A stretch of 64,000 nt of DNA from the NCBI RefSeq assembly GCF_001750165.1, contig NZ_CP015411.1:840001-904000 (forward strand). The letters run 5' to 3'. Shown in pieces: positions 10,201 through 18,092 of the stretch. The DNA is from Pseudoalteromonas luteoviolacea. GTDB lineage: Bacteria; Pseudomonadota; Gammaproteobacteria; Enterobacterales; Alteromonadaceae. Both the position numbers and the translations under genes were made by a program. Each line of letters starts with the position of its first letter. Within the stretch, counting starts at the first letter, position 1. The notes beneath the pieces were generated by a model. The model saw nothing but the letters and a program-made list of their open reading frames with translations, did no database searches and had not been told where the DNA came from.

Positions 10201-10625
10201 TCGAAACTATTGGCAAGAGCTTTTAATTGCAACGCGATGTAGGGAATGGTGGCAAGCAAAGCGATCAGTGTCACCATAACAGCGGTCATTTGTCGTTTGC
10301 CGTATCTGGCACTGATAAAATCTGAGATGGTGGTGATATTTTGCTTTTTACTTACCAAAATCAGTTTACGTAAGAAGCCATGGCCGAATAAAAACAATAA
10401 AGCAGGGCCAAGTAAAATGGGGAAAAAGTGCCAGCTACTGGCTGCTGCAGTACCGACTGAACCGTAATACGTCCAAGAAGTACAGTAAATCCCAAGCGCG
10501 AGTGCGTACACAAAAGGGTGATGGCTGATTCTTTGTGCCAAAGGCGTATGTTTATCTCCCCAATTGGCAAGCCAGAATAGTAGGCCAATATAACCTAAGG
10601 CAACCAAAATAAGCGCAGCTGTCAT
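7197..10625 (-). CDS. crbS: SLC5-PAS hybrid sensor histidine kinase (CrbS-like)
   Basis: 1,142 residues. An N-terminal sodium:solute symporter (SLC5) domain with a dozen or so hydrophobic helices fills about 1-490, followed by a linker resembling the STAC domain, a PAS domain (about 625-740), a coiled segment, HisKA with the phospho-His in ASHDILQPLN (about residue 794), HATPase with NLVSNAVKYT, DTGPGI and GLGLG boxes, and a C-terminal receiver with Asp in LVDYQLD (about 1071) and the KPLKP lysine. This is the architecture of CrbS, which senses acetate-related signals and works with the LuxR-type regulator CrbR to switch on acs. A CrbR-like gene sits next to acs at 44 kb in this window. Divergent from the DUF4212/SSS symporter operon across 400 bases. 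Confidence 0.85.
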   Translation of the reverse strand: MTAALILVALGYIGLLFWLANWGDKHTPLAQRISHHPFVYALALGIYCTSWTYYGSVGTAAASSWHFFPILLGPALLFLFGHGFLRKLILVSKKQNITTISDFISARYGKRQMTAVMVTLIALLATIPYIALQLKALANSFELLRQNDDISGAMLALTGTLMMALFAIFFGARKVDVTEYRSGLMLAVAFESIIKLLALIAVAYISVQALVAQSDTQSVWSHWQHFNFANFNFIGQTLMAGAAIICLPRQFHVTVVDNQNSNHLNTARWAFPLYLILIALMIIPIASAAIHPSIGQGIAADSFVLGLPLSINYPVISTFVFIGGLSAATAMIIVATLTLSTMLSNDIVLPLLLKRRFKKSLLTSNYKSQILLVRRFIIAAILLLAYLYQQWIGHGAALASMGLVAFSLVTQLLPAIVGGLYWRKGHAYGVYAGLLAGLICWALFLLMPIVSAPELLDYQTQQSIVTRGTLLALLANISCYISFSLGANERLIDKLQATAFVRPKEQAALAKKLNKEVKASVYDFKVLLQTFLGIQRSQQLLGHYALNEDIDENNATPTPDFISFCERALTGVLGASSAQALIHAVSSGKQMAFEEVVTFFDETTQALQFNQNLLFTSLENLSHGISVVDRDLKLVAWNKRYNEMFEYPQGYLQVGQDIEDIIRYNAQRGECGPGTLEKLVEKRVQHLRNGTPHHYIRHRENGQVFEMTGNPLPGGGFVTSFSDITMHMATQNALEEINMDLENRIEARTLEIRAINRDLKSQIATREKIEQDLVSAKKEAERANDSKTRFLALASHDILQPLNAARLYLGAIDEQKLPESEKSNLNKLGDSLDSTVHLMSSLLDIAKLEQGAMQPTPKHFNLNDVIKPLVNEYTLLCQDKGLTLKVRNTDHTVHSDITYLRRVIQNLVSNAVKYTETGTVLIACRKRAHSLRIEVWDTGPGISPYEQDKIFNDFYRIEAGDNRGVGLGLGVVKRLCDLMSIPLTMHSKLTVGSRFFIEVPLGEPQQVQADNAVVPSRNKRNLSVIAIDDDPNNLAAMSSLLKKWQLQHQVFSQVDEVLAHAKSNQAPDILLVDYQLDTDCDGVMLIQKLREIWRHDLPAVLITAVREQTLKSQVKAQQIHYLTKPLKPAKLKALLNHSQGVS

Positions 10626-11025
10626 CGTCAGTCCTAGTTGATGTGATTGATTGTGTTATCAAAGTCGATGATCGGTTTGAAGGTTAATCTTATCTGGCTT
10701 AGCTCTAATAAGCCAGTGGGCCAGTTGAGAAATATAATACGCTGAATATTAAGAAAAATTGATATTTTATTGTGCTAATTAGACTAATGTCTTATACCGT
10801 ATGAAGTGTTAATATTTTGCATGAAATTATACGAGTATAGTTGTTAACTATCTGATTTTAATATCTATTAATTATATTCAAGTTGTTTTAATTTGCAGTT
10901 TACGTAAACGTAATCTTGTGTTTACGACTAAGGTCTCAATTCAATCTAGACAAGCCATTGCTACAGTCAAAAGGTCAATTAATACCAACGCATACACATG
11001 CTATGCGTTAAACGGGGAGTTAATC
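10626..11025. promoter_or_regulatory. Divergent regulatory region between crbS-like and symporter genes
   Basis: 400 bases without a credible gene. It contains an 8-bp perfect inverted repeat CTGGCTTA (10694-10701) with TAAGCCAG (10709-10716), the motif ACTAATGTCT (10783-10792), the 12-bp palindrome GTTTACGTAAAC (10898-10909), and ACTAAGGTCT (10927-10936), which recurs exactly upstream of acs. An open frame beginning at 10918 runs into the DUF4212 gene, but the SD-bearing ATG at 11026 is the better start. Promoters for both flanking operons presumably lie here. Confidence 0.55.
10927..10936 (+). promoter_or_regulatory. Candidate acetate-regulon operator ACTAAGGTCT
   Basis: Exact 10-base match to a site upstream of acs (41842-41851); a one-base variant ACTAATGTCT lies at 10783-10792 in the same intergenic region. 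It lies 89 bases before the DUF4212 start codon. A binding site for the CrbR-like regulator is an inference; no published consensus was used. Confidence 0.4.
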
Positions 11026-11289
11026 ATGGCCTTTAAAAGTGAAGAACAAGCAAAAGCATATTGGTCAGAAAATCTAGCCTTGATGTTTAAGCTACTAGTA
11101 ATTTGGTTTGTAGTGTCATTTGGATGTGGCATTTTATTTGTCGATGTACTGAACGAAGTACGTTTTTTTGGGTTTAAGTTGGGCTTTTGGTTTTCACAAC
11201 AAGGTGCAATTTATACATTTGTTGCTTTGATTTTTGTCTACGTATCAAAAATGGATGCGCTCGATAAAAAATACGGCGTAGATGAGTAA
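11026..11289 (+). CDS. DUF4212 small subunit of sodium/solute symporter
   Basis: 87 residues with two hydrophobic segments (about 20-42 and 56-75), matching DUF4212 proteins, which are the small partner subunits of an SSS symporter subfamily. The ATG at 11026 is chosen because GGGGAG lies seven bases upstream. It ends 11 bases before the large symporter gene, so the two are surely cotranscribed. An inner-membrane protein; its exact role in transport is unknown, though the pairing is well conserved. It faces the CrbS-like kinase, itself carrying an SLC5 domain, which suggests a shared theme of short-chain carboxylate uptake and sensing. Confidence 0.85.
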   Translation: MAFKSEEQAKAYWSENLALMFKLLVIWFVVSFGCGILFVDVLNEVRFFGFKLGFWFSQQGAIYTFVALIFVYVSKMDALDKKYGVDE

Positions 11290-11300
11290 GGAGCAGCATA

Positions 11301-13025
11301 ATGGATGTTCAATCGTTTACATTTTTAATCGTAGGGCTCAGTTTTGCTCTGTACATTGGTATCGCCATTTGGGCGCGTGCTGGATCAACTAACGAATTCT
11401 ATGTCGCGGGTGGCGGTGTGCCTCCTGTGGCCAATGGGATGGCAACCGCAGCTGATTGGATGAGTGCGGCATCGTTTATTTCCATGGCGGGTATTATCTC
11501 CTTTGCGGGATATGATGGCGGTGTGTATCTGATGGGGTGGACTGGTGGTTACGTGTTACTAGCACTATGTCTTGCGCCGTATTTACGTAAGTTTGGTAAA
11601 TTTACGGTACCTGATTTCATTGGTGATAGATATTACTCTCAGGTCGCGCGGGTTGTGGCTATTTTATGTGCGATCTTTATCTGCTTCACATACATTGCCG
11701 GGCAGATGCGGGGGGTTGGTGTTGTTTTCTCTCGTTTCCTAGAGGTTGATATTGAAACCGGTGTTTACATTGGTATGGTCATTGTTTTCTTCTATGCCGT
11801 GTTAGGCGGTATGAAAGGGATCACCTATACACAAGTTGCACAGTACTGTGTGTTAGTGTTTGCTTATTTGGTGCCAGCTATCTTTATTTCGATGATGATG
11901 ACGGGACACTTATTACCACAAACTGGATTTGGTGCGACGCTTGCCGACGGTTCAAACACTTACTTACTTGATAAACTCGATGGACTCAGTACCGAACTCG
12001 GATTTGCCCAATACACTGAAGGGTCCAAGAGTATGATTGATGTGTTTGCCATTACGGCTGCATTGATGGTGGGCACCGCAGGTTTACCGCATGTTATCGT
12101 CCGTTTTTTCACTGTACCAAAAGTGAAAGATACGCGTATCTCAGCGGCTTGGACATTAGTCTTCATCGCGATTGTGTATACGACAGCACCAGCTGTTGCA
12201 TCATTTGCGCGTGTCAATATGATTGATACGATCAATGGTAAAGACGGTAGTGGTACCGCGTATGCTGAAGCACCACAATGGGTTAAAAATTGGGAAAGAA
12301 CAGGACTAATCACTTTCAATGACAAAAATGGTGATGGCAAAATGTTCTACTCTGCGGGCAAAATTGATGACCCTGCAAGCACAAACGAAGTCAAAATTGA
12401 CCGTGATATTATGGTATTGGCGAATCCAGAAATTGCTGATTTACCGGCTTGGGTCATTGCATTAGTTGCTGCTGGTGGCATTGCTGCTGCACTTTCGACA
12501 ACCGCTGGGTTATTGCTGGTTATCTCGACATCGGTGTCGCATGATTTACTCAAACGCACACTCAAACCAGATATCAGTGATAAGCAAGAGCTCATGGCGG
12601 CAAGGCTCGCAGCGATGGTGGCCATTGGTATTTCTGCATACTTTGGTATCAATCCTCCAGGGTTTGTAGCTTCGGTGGTGGCATTTGCCTTTGGTCTGGC
12701 GGCAGCGAGTTTCTTCCCTGCGATCATTATGGGGATTTTCTCTAAACGTATGAATAAAGAGGGCGCCATTGCGGGCATGATCTCAGGTATTGGCTTTACC
12801 GCGGCGTACATTATTTACTTTAAATTTGTTAGTCCAGAGCTGAACGCCCCTGCAAATTGGTTGTTTGGTATCTCACCTGAGGGTATCGGTATCATTGGTA
12901 TGCTGGTCAACTTTGGTGTGGCCGCGGTGGTGATGAAATTAACTGCCGATACACCAGAAGAGGTTAAGCGCATGGTAGATGGGATCCGTAATCCTAAAGG
13001 GTCTGGTGAAGCGCACGCACATTAA
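11301..13025 (+). CDS. SSS-family sodium:solute symporter (acetate/ActP-like)
   Basis: 574 residues, a polytopic inner-membrane protein with about 13 hydrophobic helices. The N-terminal stretch (VAGGGVPPVANGMATAADWM) and the later GLLLVISTSVSHDLLK are characteristic of the ActP branch of SLC5 transporters. A hydrophilic insert of about 90 residues (about 310-380, with DKNGDGKM resembling a calcium-binding DxDxDG loop) interrupts the fold, as seen in the DUF4212-linked subfamily. GGAGCAG sits upstream of the ATG. Probable function is sodium-coupled uptake of acetate or a related monocarboxylate; the substrate is inference from family and from the neighbouring CrbS-like sensor. A terminator follows at 13043. 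Confidence 0.85.
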   Translation: MDVQSFTFLIVGLSFALYIGIAIWARAGSTNEFYVAGGGVPPVANGMATAADWMSAASFISMAGIISFAGYDGGVYLMGWTGGYVLLALCLAPYLRKFGKFTVPDFIGDRYYSQVARVVAILCAIFICFTYIAGQMRGVGVVFSRFLEVDIETGVYIGMVIVFFYAVLGGMKGITYTQVAQYCVLVFAYLVPAIFISMMMTGHLLPQTGFGATLADGSNTYLLDKLDGLSTELGFAQYTEGSKSMIDVFAITAALMVGTAGLPHVIVRFFTVPKVKDTRISAAWTLVFIAIVYTTAPAVASFARVNMIDTINGKDGSGTAYAEAPQWVKNWERTGLITFNDKNGDGKMFYSAGKIDDPASTNEVKIDRDIMVLANPEIADLPAWVIALVAAGGIAAALSTTAGLLLVISTSVSHDLLKRTLKPDISDKQELMAARLAAMVAIGISAYFGINPPGFVASVVAFAFGLAAASFFPAIIMGIFSKRMNKEGAIAGMISGIGFTAAYIIYFKFVSPELNAPANWLFGISPEGIGIIGMLVNFGVAAVVMKLTADTPEEVKRMVDGIRNPKGSGEAHAH

Positions 13026-13042
13026 TCTTGTTAAGGTAAATA

Positions 13043-13078
13043 AATAGCCCAGCTTTTGCTGGGCTATTGTCTTTTTGA
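13043..13078 (+). terminator. Terminator after the symporter gene
   Basis: AATAGCCCAGC (13043-13053) pairs perfectly with GCTGGGCTATT (13058-13068) across a TTTT loop, followed by GTCTTTTTG. It separates the symporter operon from the DUF294 gene that starts 10 bases later, probably leaving some read-through. Confidence 0.8.
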
Positions 13079-13087
13079 GGCAACTAA

Positions 13088-14935
13088 ATGACACATTCTC
13101 ATTCAGCGGTAACAGACGTTTTGAATTTTGTTACAGAACAGCTCCCTTTTAGTGAGCTACCTGTATCGTGTGCACATTTCTTCGTAAATCATACCAAGGT
13201 GGTTTACATTACGACTTTGAACCAGTCTGAAGTACTCCACTCAAATCAGAAATATTTATATCTTGTTCGAACGGGCGTGTTTGATTTGGTAGACAATGCG
13301 GGGGAGGTTGTTACAAGGCTAGGGGAAGGAGATTATTTTGGTTACCCATCATTACTCACAGGAGAAGATATTCAAAATCACCTTGAAGTGCAAACAAGTG
13401 GGCTTATATTTTTGTTAGCACAGGTTGATTTCGATTATTTACGTCGTGAGTATCCTAAGTTTGAACAGCATTTTGTTCGCGCTCATAAAAAGCGTTTATT
13501 ATCGAGTCATTATAAAGAGCGTGGTCGGGGGTGGTCTGAGCGAAAAATAGCGACTTTAATGTGCAAAAAAGCGGTCACGATAGAACCGCAATCCAGTATT
13601 GTTGAAGCGGCTAAAGTCATGCAAAAAGCGGGGGTATCGTCGGTCATCATTACTGAAAATGGTCAGCTGTCAGGTATCGTTACTGACAGAGACTTACGTA
13701 ACCGCGTTTTGGCCGCAGAGCTTGACCCTAAAGTGTCTGTGACAAAAGTAATGACGCATGGGCCTAAATTTATTTTTGAGAATAATCGCGCTTTCGCCGC
13801 ATTACACTTGATGCTTAAACATAACATCCACCACTTGCCTGTACTCAATGAAGCGAGGGAGCCTTTGGGTATGGTGACTAGTACAGACTTACTACGCCAA
13901 CAAAAGCACGATCCAGTACAGTTAATTGGGCAAATTTATAAAGCACATAGTTATCAAGAAGTGGTGCATTTAGCCAAGGAAATTCCCGCTTTGTTAAGAG
14001 GGTTTTCAAACACGGTTGAAGACATTTCTTTTATAGGGACTTTGTTAAGTGGTTTAACTGATGCCATGACGAGTCGATTAACTGAGTTATATATCCAGCA
14101 GCAAGGAGAGCCGCCGTGCAGCTTTTGTTGGATATGCTTCGGTTCGCAAGCGCGAGAAGAACAGACTCTGCATTCAGATCAAGATAATGGTTTGATTGTT
14201 TCAAATACCATATTGCCCAGTCAAAGAGCATATTTTGCTGGTTTAGGCGAGTTTGTTACAGAACATCTAGTTCGCTGCGGTATTAAAGCATGCCCTGGCA
14301 ATATTATGGCGAGCAATGAGTTGTGTCGTGGTACCGTCGATGAATGGCTTGCGCGTTTTGAAAATTGGATTCAAACGCCAACACCTCAGGCAATGCTCAA
14401 TAGTAAAATTTTCTTTGACCGTCGTTTTATAATGGGTGATCAATCACTTTATCAAACGCTCAATACGCAGCTGAATAACATACAAACGCAAGATATCTTT
14501 TTTGCCGCTATGGCAACAGATACCAGTGCTAATAGCGTACCGATTGGCTTATTTCAGCAATTCAAATTACAGCGTCACAAGAGCAAGCATGGCTATTTAG
14601 ATTTAAAAACGCGAGGAGTAGCGATTGTCAATGATCTTGTCCGTATTTATGCCCTAAAGTGTGGGGTGAATAAAGCTAATACGCAATCACGTTTAGAGGC
14701 CCTTAAAGCTTTTTCGGTTTTAAGCAAAGAGGACATTTATAACTTGCAAGATTGTTGGCGGTTTTTGACACAATTGCGTTTTAAAATACAAATTGAGGAA
14801 TTAGGGTTGCCACCAAATTGCATTAACCCTGAGCACTTAAGTTCTTTAGAGAGACACCAGTTAAAAGAAGCCTTTTATTTAATCAAGCAAGCTCAACAAG
14901 CGTGTGTGTTTAAGTTTGCGCGAGGCAGTTTGTAG
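13088..14935 (+). CDS. Cyclic-nucleotide-type/CBS/DUF294 nucleotidyltransferase-like protein
   Basis: 615 residues in four parts: a cNMP-binding-like beta-barrel (about 20-140), a pair of CBS domains (about 155-275; SGIVTDRDLRNR and GMVTSTDLLRQQ are typical CBS ends), a DUF294 nucleotidyltransferase-like domain (about 300-435, with GSQAREEQ and HSDQDNGL giving the G-S and D-x-D pattern of polymerase-beta-type transferases), and a DUF294 C-terminal helical domain. This family is regularly linked to SSS acetate-type symporters and the exonuclease that follows. By analogy with GlnD-type enzymes it may modify a protein or sense adenylate nucleotides through the CBS pair. The actual reaction is unknown. 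It ends 4 bases before the exonuclease start. Confidence 0.8.
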   Translation: MTHSHSAVTDVLNFVTEQLPFSELPVSCAHFFVNHTKVVYITTLNQSEVLHSNQKYLYLVRTGVFDLVDNAGEVVTRLGEGDYFGYPSLLTGEDIQNHLEVQTSGLIFLLAQVDFDYLRREYPKFEQHFVRAHKKRLLSSHYKERGRGWSERKIATLMCKKAVTIEPQSSIVEAAKVMQKAGVSSVIITENGQLSGIVTDRDLRNRVLAAELDPKVSVTKVMTHGPKFIFENNRAFAALHLMLKHNIHHLPVLNEAREPLGMVTSTDLLRQQKHDPVQLIGQIYKAHSYQEVVHLAKEIPALLRGFSNTVEDISFIGTLLSGLTDAMTSRLTELYIQQQGEPPCSFCWICFGSQAREEQTLHSDQDNGLIVSNTILPSQRAYFAGLGEFVTEHLVRCGIKACPGNIMASNELCRGTVDEWLARFENWIQTPTPQAMLNSKIFFDRRFIMGDQSLYQTLNTQLNNIQTQDIFFAAMATDTSANSVPIGLFQQFKLQRHKSKHGYLDLKTRGVAIVNDLVRIYALKCGVNKANTQSRLEALKAFSVLSKEDIYNLQDCWRFLTQLRFKIQIEELGLPPNCINPEHLSSLERHQLKEAFYLIKQAQQACVFKFARGSL

Positions 14936-14939
14936 TACG

Positions 14940-15557
14940 ATGAAATGGCTCATTCCAAACTTTATAAAAAAACGAAATGAACCGCTTTGGATAGATAGTG
15001 AATTGGTTGTTGTTGATCTGGAGTTAACCGGCCTTAATGCCAATTTGCATGAGATAGTCTCTGTTGCATGGGTTGAGATAAATTATGGGCAAATAGCGCT
15101 TCAAAAGGCACAATACAAGATAAACAAAGATGTGCAGAAATTGGAACAGAGCCCCATTTATCATGGTATATCAGAGCCTGAGATTGCTGAGAAAGGTGAG
15201 CATTTAGGCGCAATATTATCGGTGCTGGCAAGGCTGTTAGACACCAAAACACTGGTGTGTCACAACGCACCTCTAGATTGGGGGTTTTTACAAAAGTATT
15301 TTATCCAATATGGCATATCAACTAAGCCTACATTTATGATTGATACTTTGAAATTAGAGAAAAAACGATTACTTAGAGCGCAGGAAGTAATAAGAGAAGA
15401 TCAGTTAACCCTACCTGCTTGTCGAGCTCGGTACGGATTACCTGCTTATCAAAATCACAATGCATTGAGTGACGCACTGGCTACAGCTGAGCTTTTGTTG
15501 GCACAAGTGAGTCACTTGGATAGTCAAAAGGCCATTACGTTGCGCAAATTAGCTTAA
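14940..15557 (+). CDS. DnaQ-like DEDDh 3'-5' exonuclease
   Basis: 205 residues. The three exonuclease motifs are present: DLELTG (motif I, D and E), HNAPLDWGFL (motif II) and HNALSDALAT (motif III, His and Asp of DEDDh). The family includes DNA polymerase III epsilon and stand-alone exonucleases. The length and the position directly behind the DUF294 gene suggest the small stand-alone type conserved with that gene in Vibrio-like genomes, rather than the replicative proofreader. The ATG at 14940 lies just after the DUF294 stop with CGAGG about 12 bases upstream, so translation is likely coupled. Target nucleic acid unknown. Confidence 0.8.
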   Translation: MKWLIPNFIKKRNEPLWIDSELVVVDLELTGLNANLHEIVSVAWVEINYGQIALQKAQYKINKDVQKLEQSPIYHGISEPEIAEKGEHLGAILSVLARLLDTKTLVCHNAPLDWGFLQKYFIQYGISTKPTFMIDTLKLEKKRLLRAQEVIREDQLTLPACRARYGLPAYQNHNALSDALATAELLLAQVSHLDSQKAITLRKLA

Positions 15558-15719
15558 ATTTACGTAGTTCACATTCTTTTTTTGGCAATTTACCTCATAT
15601 AAAGAAAAATTTTTGCATATCACTTACACATTTGTTCAAGGTCGATTACAATAGCGCCATCTTTACAAAGGAGTCTGAGTTACTTCTTTATCGCATGTAG
15701 AAAATGGGTCTTCTAATTA

Positions 15720-16733
15720 ATGACAATCAAACTGGCAATCAATGGTTTTGGTCGCATAGGTCGCAATATTGTCCGAGCCCTCTTTGAGTCTGGGCGCCAC
15801 AACGAATTTCAAATAGTCGCTATCAACGAGTTGGCAGATCCTGAAGGGATCGCGCATTTAATGAAGTACGATACCTCGCATGGTCGCTTCGCATTTCCAG
15901 TCAGCCTTAATAAACCCTATCTTGAAGTCGCCGGACAACAAATTCAAATTTTTAATGAGCAAGACCCAAGCCATTTACCTTGGCATGCGCTAGATATTGA
16001 TATCGTATTAGAATGTACTGGCGTTTATCACTCTCGTCAACATGCTGCTGCGCACATCGCAGCAGGTGCAAAAAAAGTGCTGTTTTCTCACCCAGCCGAT
16101 GCAGATGTTGATGAGACCATTGTTTATGGTATCAATGAAGATAATTTAAAAGCAGCTCATACTGTCGTGTCTAACGGCTCTTGTACAACAAACTGTATTG
16201 TTCCTGTCATTAAAGTATTAGATGATGCTTTTGGGATTGAGTCGGGTGCTATTACAACCATCCATGCATCGATGCATGATCAGCAGGTTATTGATGCTTA
16301 TCATAAAGACTTAAGGCGTACGCGTGCGGCGAGTCAATCGATAATTCCGGTTGACACAAAACTAGCGCGCGGTATTGAGCGCATATTACCTAAATTTCAC
16401 GGTCGCTTTGAGGCAATTGCAGTCAGAGTACCTACAATTAATGTGACAGCAATGGACCTAAGCGTATCGTTGCAAAGTGATGTCACGTTAGAACAAGTTA
16501 ATCAAGTATTGGAGCAGGCTGCGACTGGCAGACTACATGGGATATTAGATTACACCGAAGAACCATTGGTATCGGTTGATTTTAATCATGATCCTCACTC
16601 CAGTATTATTGATGGCACCCAGACTCGAGTGAGCCATAAACGCTTGGTAAAGGTGTTAGTTTGGTGTGATAACGAGTGGGGGTTTGCAAACCGTATGCTC
16701 GACACCGCAATAGCAATGATGAAAGCCTCTTAA
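15720..16733 (+). CDS. epd: D-erythrose-4-phosphate dehydrogenase
   Basis: 337 residues of the GAPDH superfamily: NAD-binding NGFGRIGRN at the N-terminus, catalytic Cys in NGSCTTNC near residue 155, and the conserved DNEWGFANRM near the C-terminus. The stretch RRTRAASQSIIP and the position directly before pgk and fba identify Epd, which oxidises erythrose 4-phosphate to 4-phosphoerythronate in the pyridoxal phosphate route, rather than glycolytic GAPDH. First gene of the epd-pgk-fba cluster as in E. coli. The start has only a weak ribosome-binding site; a better-looking AAAGGAG lies 50 bases upstream but is followed by ATGTAG, which gives no usable frame. Confidence 0.93.
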   Translation: MTIKLAINGFGRIGRNIVRALFESGRHNEFQIVAINELADPEGIAHLMKYDTSHGRFAFPVSLNKPYLEVAGQQIQIFNEQDPSHLPWHALDIDIVLECTGVYHSRQHAAAHIAAGAKKVLFSHPADADVDETIVYGINEDNLKAAHTVVSNGSCTTNCIVPVIKVLDDAFGIESGAITTIHASMHDQQVIDAYHKDLRRTRAASQSIIPVDTKLARGIERILPKFHGRFEAIAVRVPTINVTAMDLSVSLQSDVTLEQVNQVLEQAATGRLHGILDYTEEPLVSVDFNHDPHSSIIDGTQTRVSHKRLVKVLVWCDNEWGFANRMLDTAIAMMKAS

Positions 16734-16763
16734 TTTTAGTATCGTTCTTTTAAGGAGATGTCC

Positions 16764-17942
16764 ATGTCAGTCATCAAGATGGCGGATTTAGATTTAAACG
16801 GCAAACGCGTGCTTATACGTGAAGATTTGAACGTGCCAGTAAAAGACGCAAAAGTGACGTCTGATGCACGTATCAAAGCATCTTTGCCAACCATTAAATT
16901 AGCCCTAGAAAAAGGCGCTAAAGTTATGGTTATGTCGCACCTAGGTCGCCCAACGGAAGGGGAATACGATGCTCAGTATTCACTTCAACCAGTTGTAGAT
17001 TACCTAAATGATGTACTTGAACAAAATGTAAGACTCGTTACAGATTATCTTGACGGCGTTGAAGTTGCTGATAACGAAGTGGTTGTTTTTGAAAATGTAC
17101 GCTTTAATAAAGGTGAGAAGAAAAACGACGAAGCACTTTCTAAGCAGCTAGCTGCTTTGTGTGATATCTATGTAATGGATGCATTTGGTACTGCACACCG
17201 AGCGCAAGCTTCAACACATGGTGTTGGCTTATATGCCGATGTCGCATGTGCAGGGCCACTGTTGGCAGCTGAACTTGATGCACTTGGTAAAGCGCTCGAC
17301 AATCCTGCTCGTCCATTGGTTGCCATTGTGGGTGGCTCAAAAGTATCTACAAAATTAACGGTTCTTGATTCGCTGTCAACTGTCGTTGATCAGCTGGTAA
17401 CGGGGGGCGGTATTGCTAATACATTTATTGCTGCTTCAGGTAACCCAGTAGGTAAGTCTCTATATGAAGAGGAGCTAATCCCCGAAGCACAGAAGCTTAG
17501 TGCAGCAGCGCAAGCAAATGATGGTGATATTCCAGTACCTACAGATGTGGTTGTGGGGAAAGAGTTCTCAGAAACAGCGGTTGCAGTGATTAAAGATGCC
17601 TCTGAAGTTGAAAGCGATGATATGATTTTTGATATTGGTCCTAACACGGCCAATGAGTTAGCAAAAATCATCGAGCAAGCAGGCACTGTGGTATGGAATG
17701 GCCCAGTGGGTGTTTTTGAGTTTGATCAATTTGGTAATGGTACAGAAGCCATTGCACATGCGATTGCCAAGTCTAAAGCGTTTTCAATTGCTGGTGGTGG
17801 TGACACATTAGCTGCGATTGATAAATATGGCGTTGGCGATGAAATATCGTATATCTCAACTGGTGGTGGTGCTTTCCTAGAATTCTTGGAAGGTAAAAAG
17901 TTACCGGCAGTTGATATGCTAGAGCAAAGAGCAAAAGCATAA
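16764..17942 (+). CDS. pgk: Phosphoglycerate kinase
   Basis: 392 residues. N-terminal substrate-binding motif RVLIREDLNVP, SHLGRP, and C-terminal nucleotide-binding GGGDTLAAI are all intact. It transfers phosphate from 1,3-bisphosphoglycerate to ADP in glycolysis, in the cytosol. I choose the second ATG at 16764, six bases behind AGGAG; the ATG at 16758 abuts the same site too closely. It lies 30 bases after epd and is probably cotranscribed. It is followed by two hairpins before fba. Confidence 0.97.
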   Translation: MSVIKMADLDLNGKRVLIREDLNVPVKDAKVTSDARIKASLPTIKLALEKGAKVMVMSHLGRPTEGEYDAQYSLQPVVDYLNDVLEQNVRLVTDYLDGVEVADNEVVVFENVRFNKGEKKNDEALSKQLAALCDIYVMDAFGTAHRAQASTHGVGLYADVACAGPLLAAELDALGKALDNPARPLVAIVGGSKVSTKLTVLDSLSTVVDQLVTGGGIANTFIAASGNPVGKSLYEEELIPEAQKLSAAAQANDGDIPVPTDVVVGKEFSETAVAVIKDASEVESDDMIFDIGPNTANELAKIIEQAGTVVWNGPVGVFEFDQFGNGTEAIAHAIAKSKAFSIAGGGDTLAAIDKYGVGDEISYISTGGGAFLEFLEGKKLPAVDMLEQRAKA

Positions 17943-17950
17943 AAATTTAA

Positions 17951-18015
17951 GGGGGCCTGTTTGGCCTCCAACTATTAACTTAAACACTCTCTCACTCTTT
18001 GTTTAAGTTAATAGC
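17951..18015. repeat. Two hairpins in the pgk-fba spacer, including a 14-bp perfect inverted repeat
   Basis: Directly after pgk a GC-rich hairpin GGGGGCC/GGCCTCC (with one G-U pair, about 17952-17970) is followed by CTATTAACTTAAAC (17973-17986) and its exact reverse complement GTTTAAGTTAATAG (18002-18015) around a 15-base pyrimidine-rich loop. Neither is followed by a T run, so these look more like RNA-processing or mRNA-stability structures, or an operator, than a terminator. Confidence 0.7.
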
Positions 18016-18092
18016 GGTTGTGATGCAACCAAACTAAATCTACCCCGTTCAAATAGATAGCCAAGTGCTATCAAAAATTGGAGAAAAGCAAT

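Noticed and set aside
10918..11025. A 36-residue N-terminal extension of the DUF4212 protein
   Set aside because: It lacks a ribosome-binding site, includes the ACTAAGGTCT motif, and the ATG at 11026 has an ideal SD.
12347..12811. 154-codon antisense frame opposite the symporter gene
   Set aside because: Composition is that of an antisense shadow of membrane-helix codons; the plus-strand gene is unambiguous.
14904..14939. Upstream GTG start overlapping the DUF294 gene for the exonuclease
   Set aside because: The ATG at 14940 fits the normal length and the spacing to CGAGG better.
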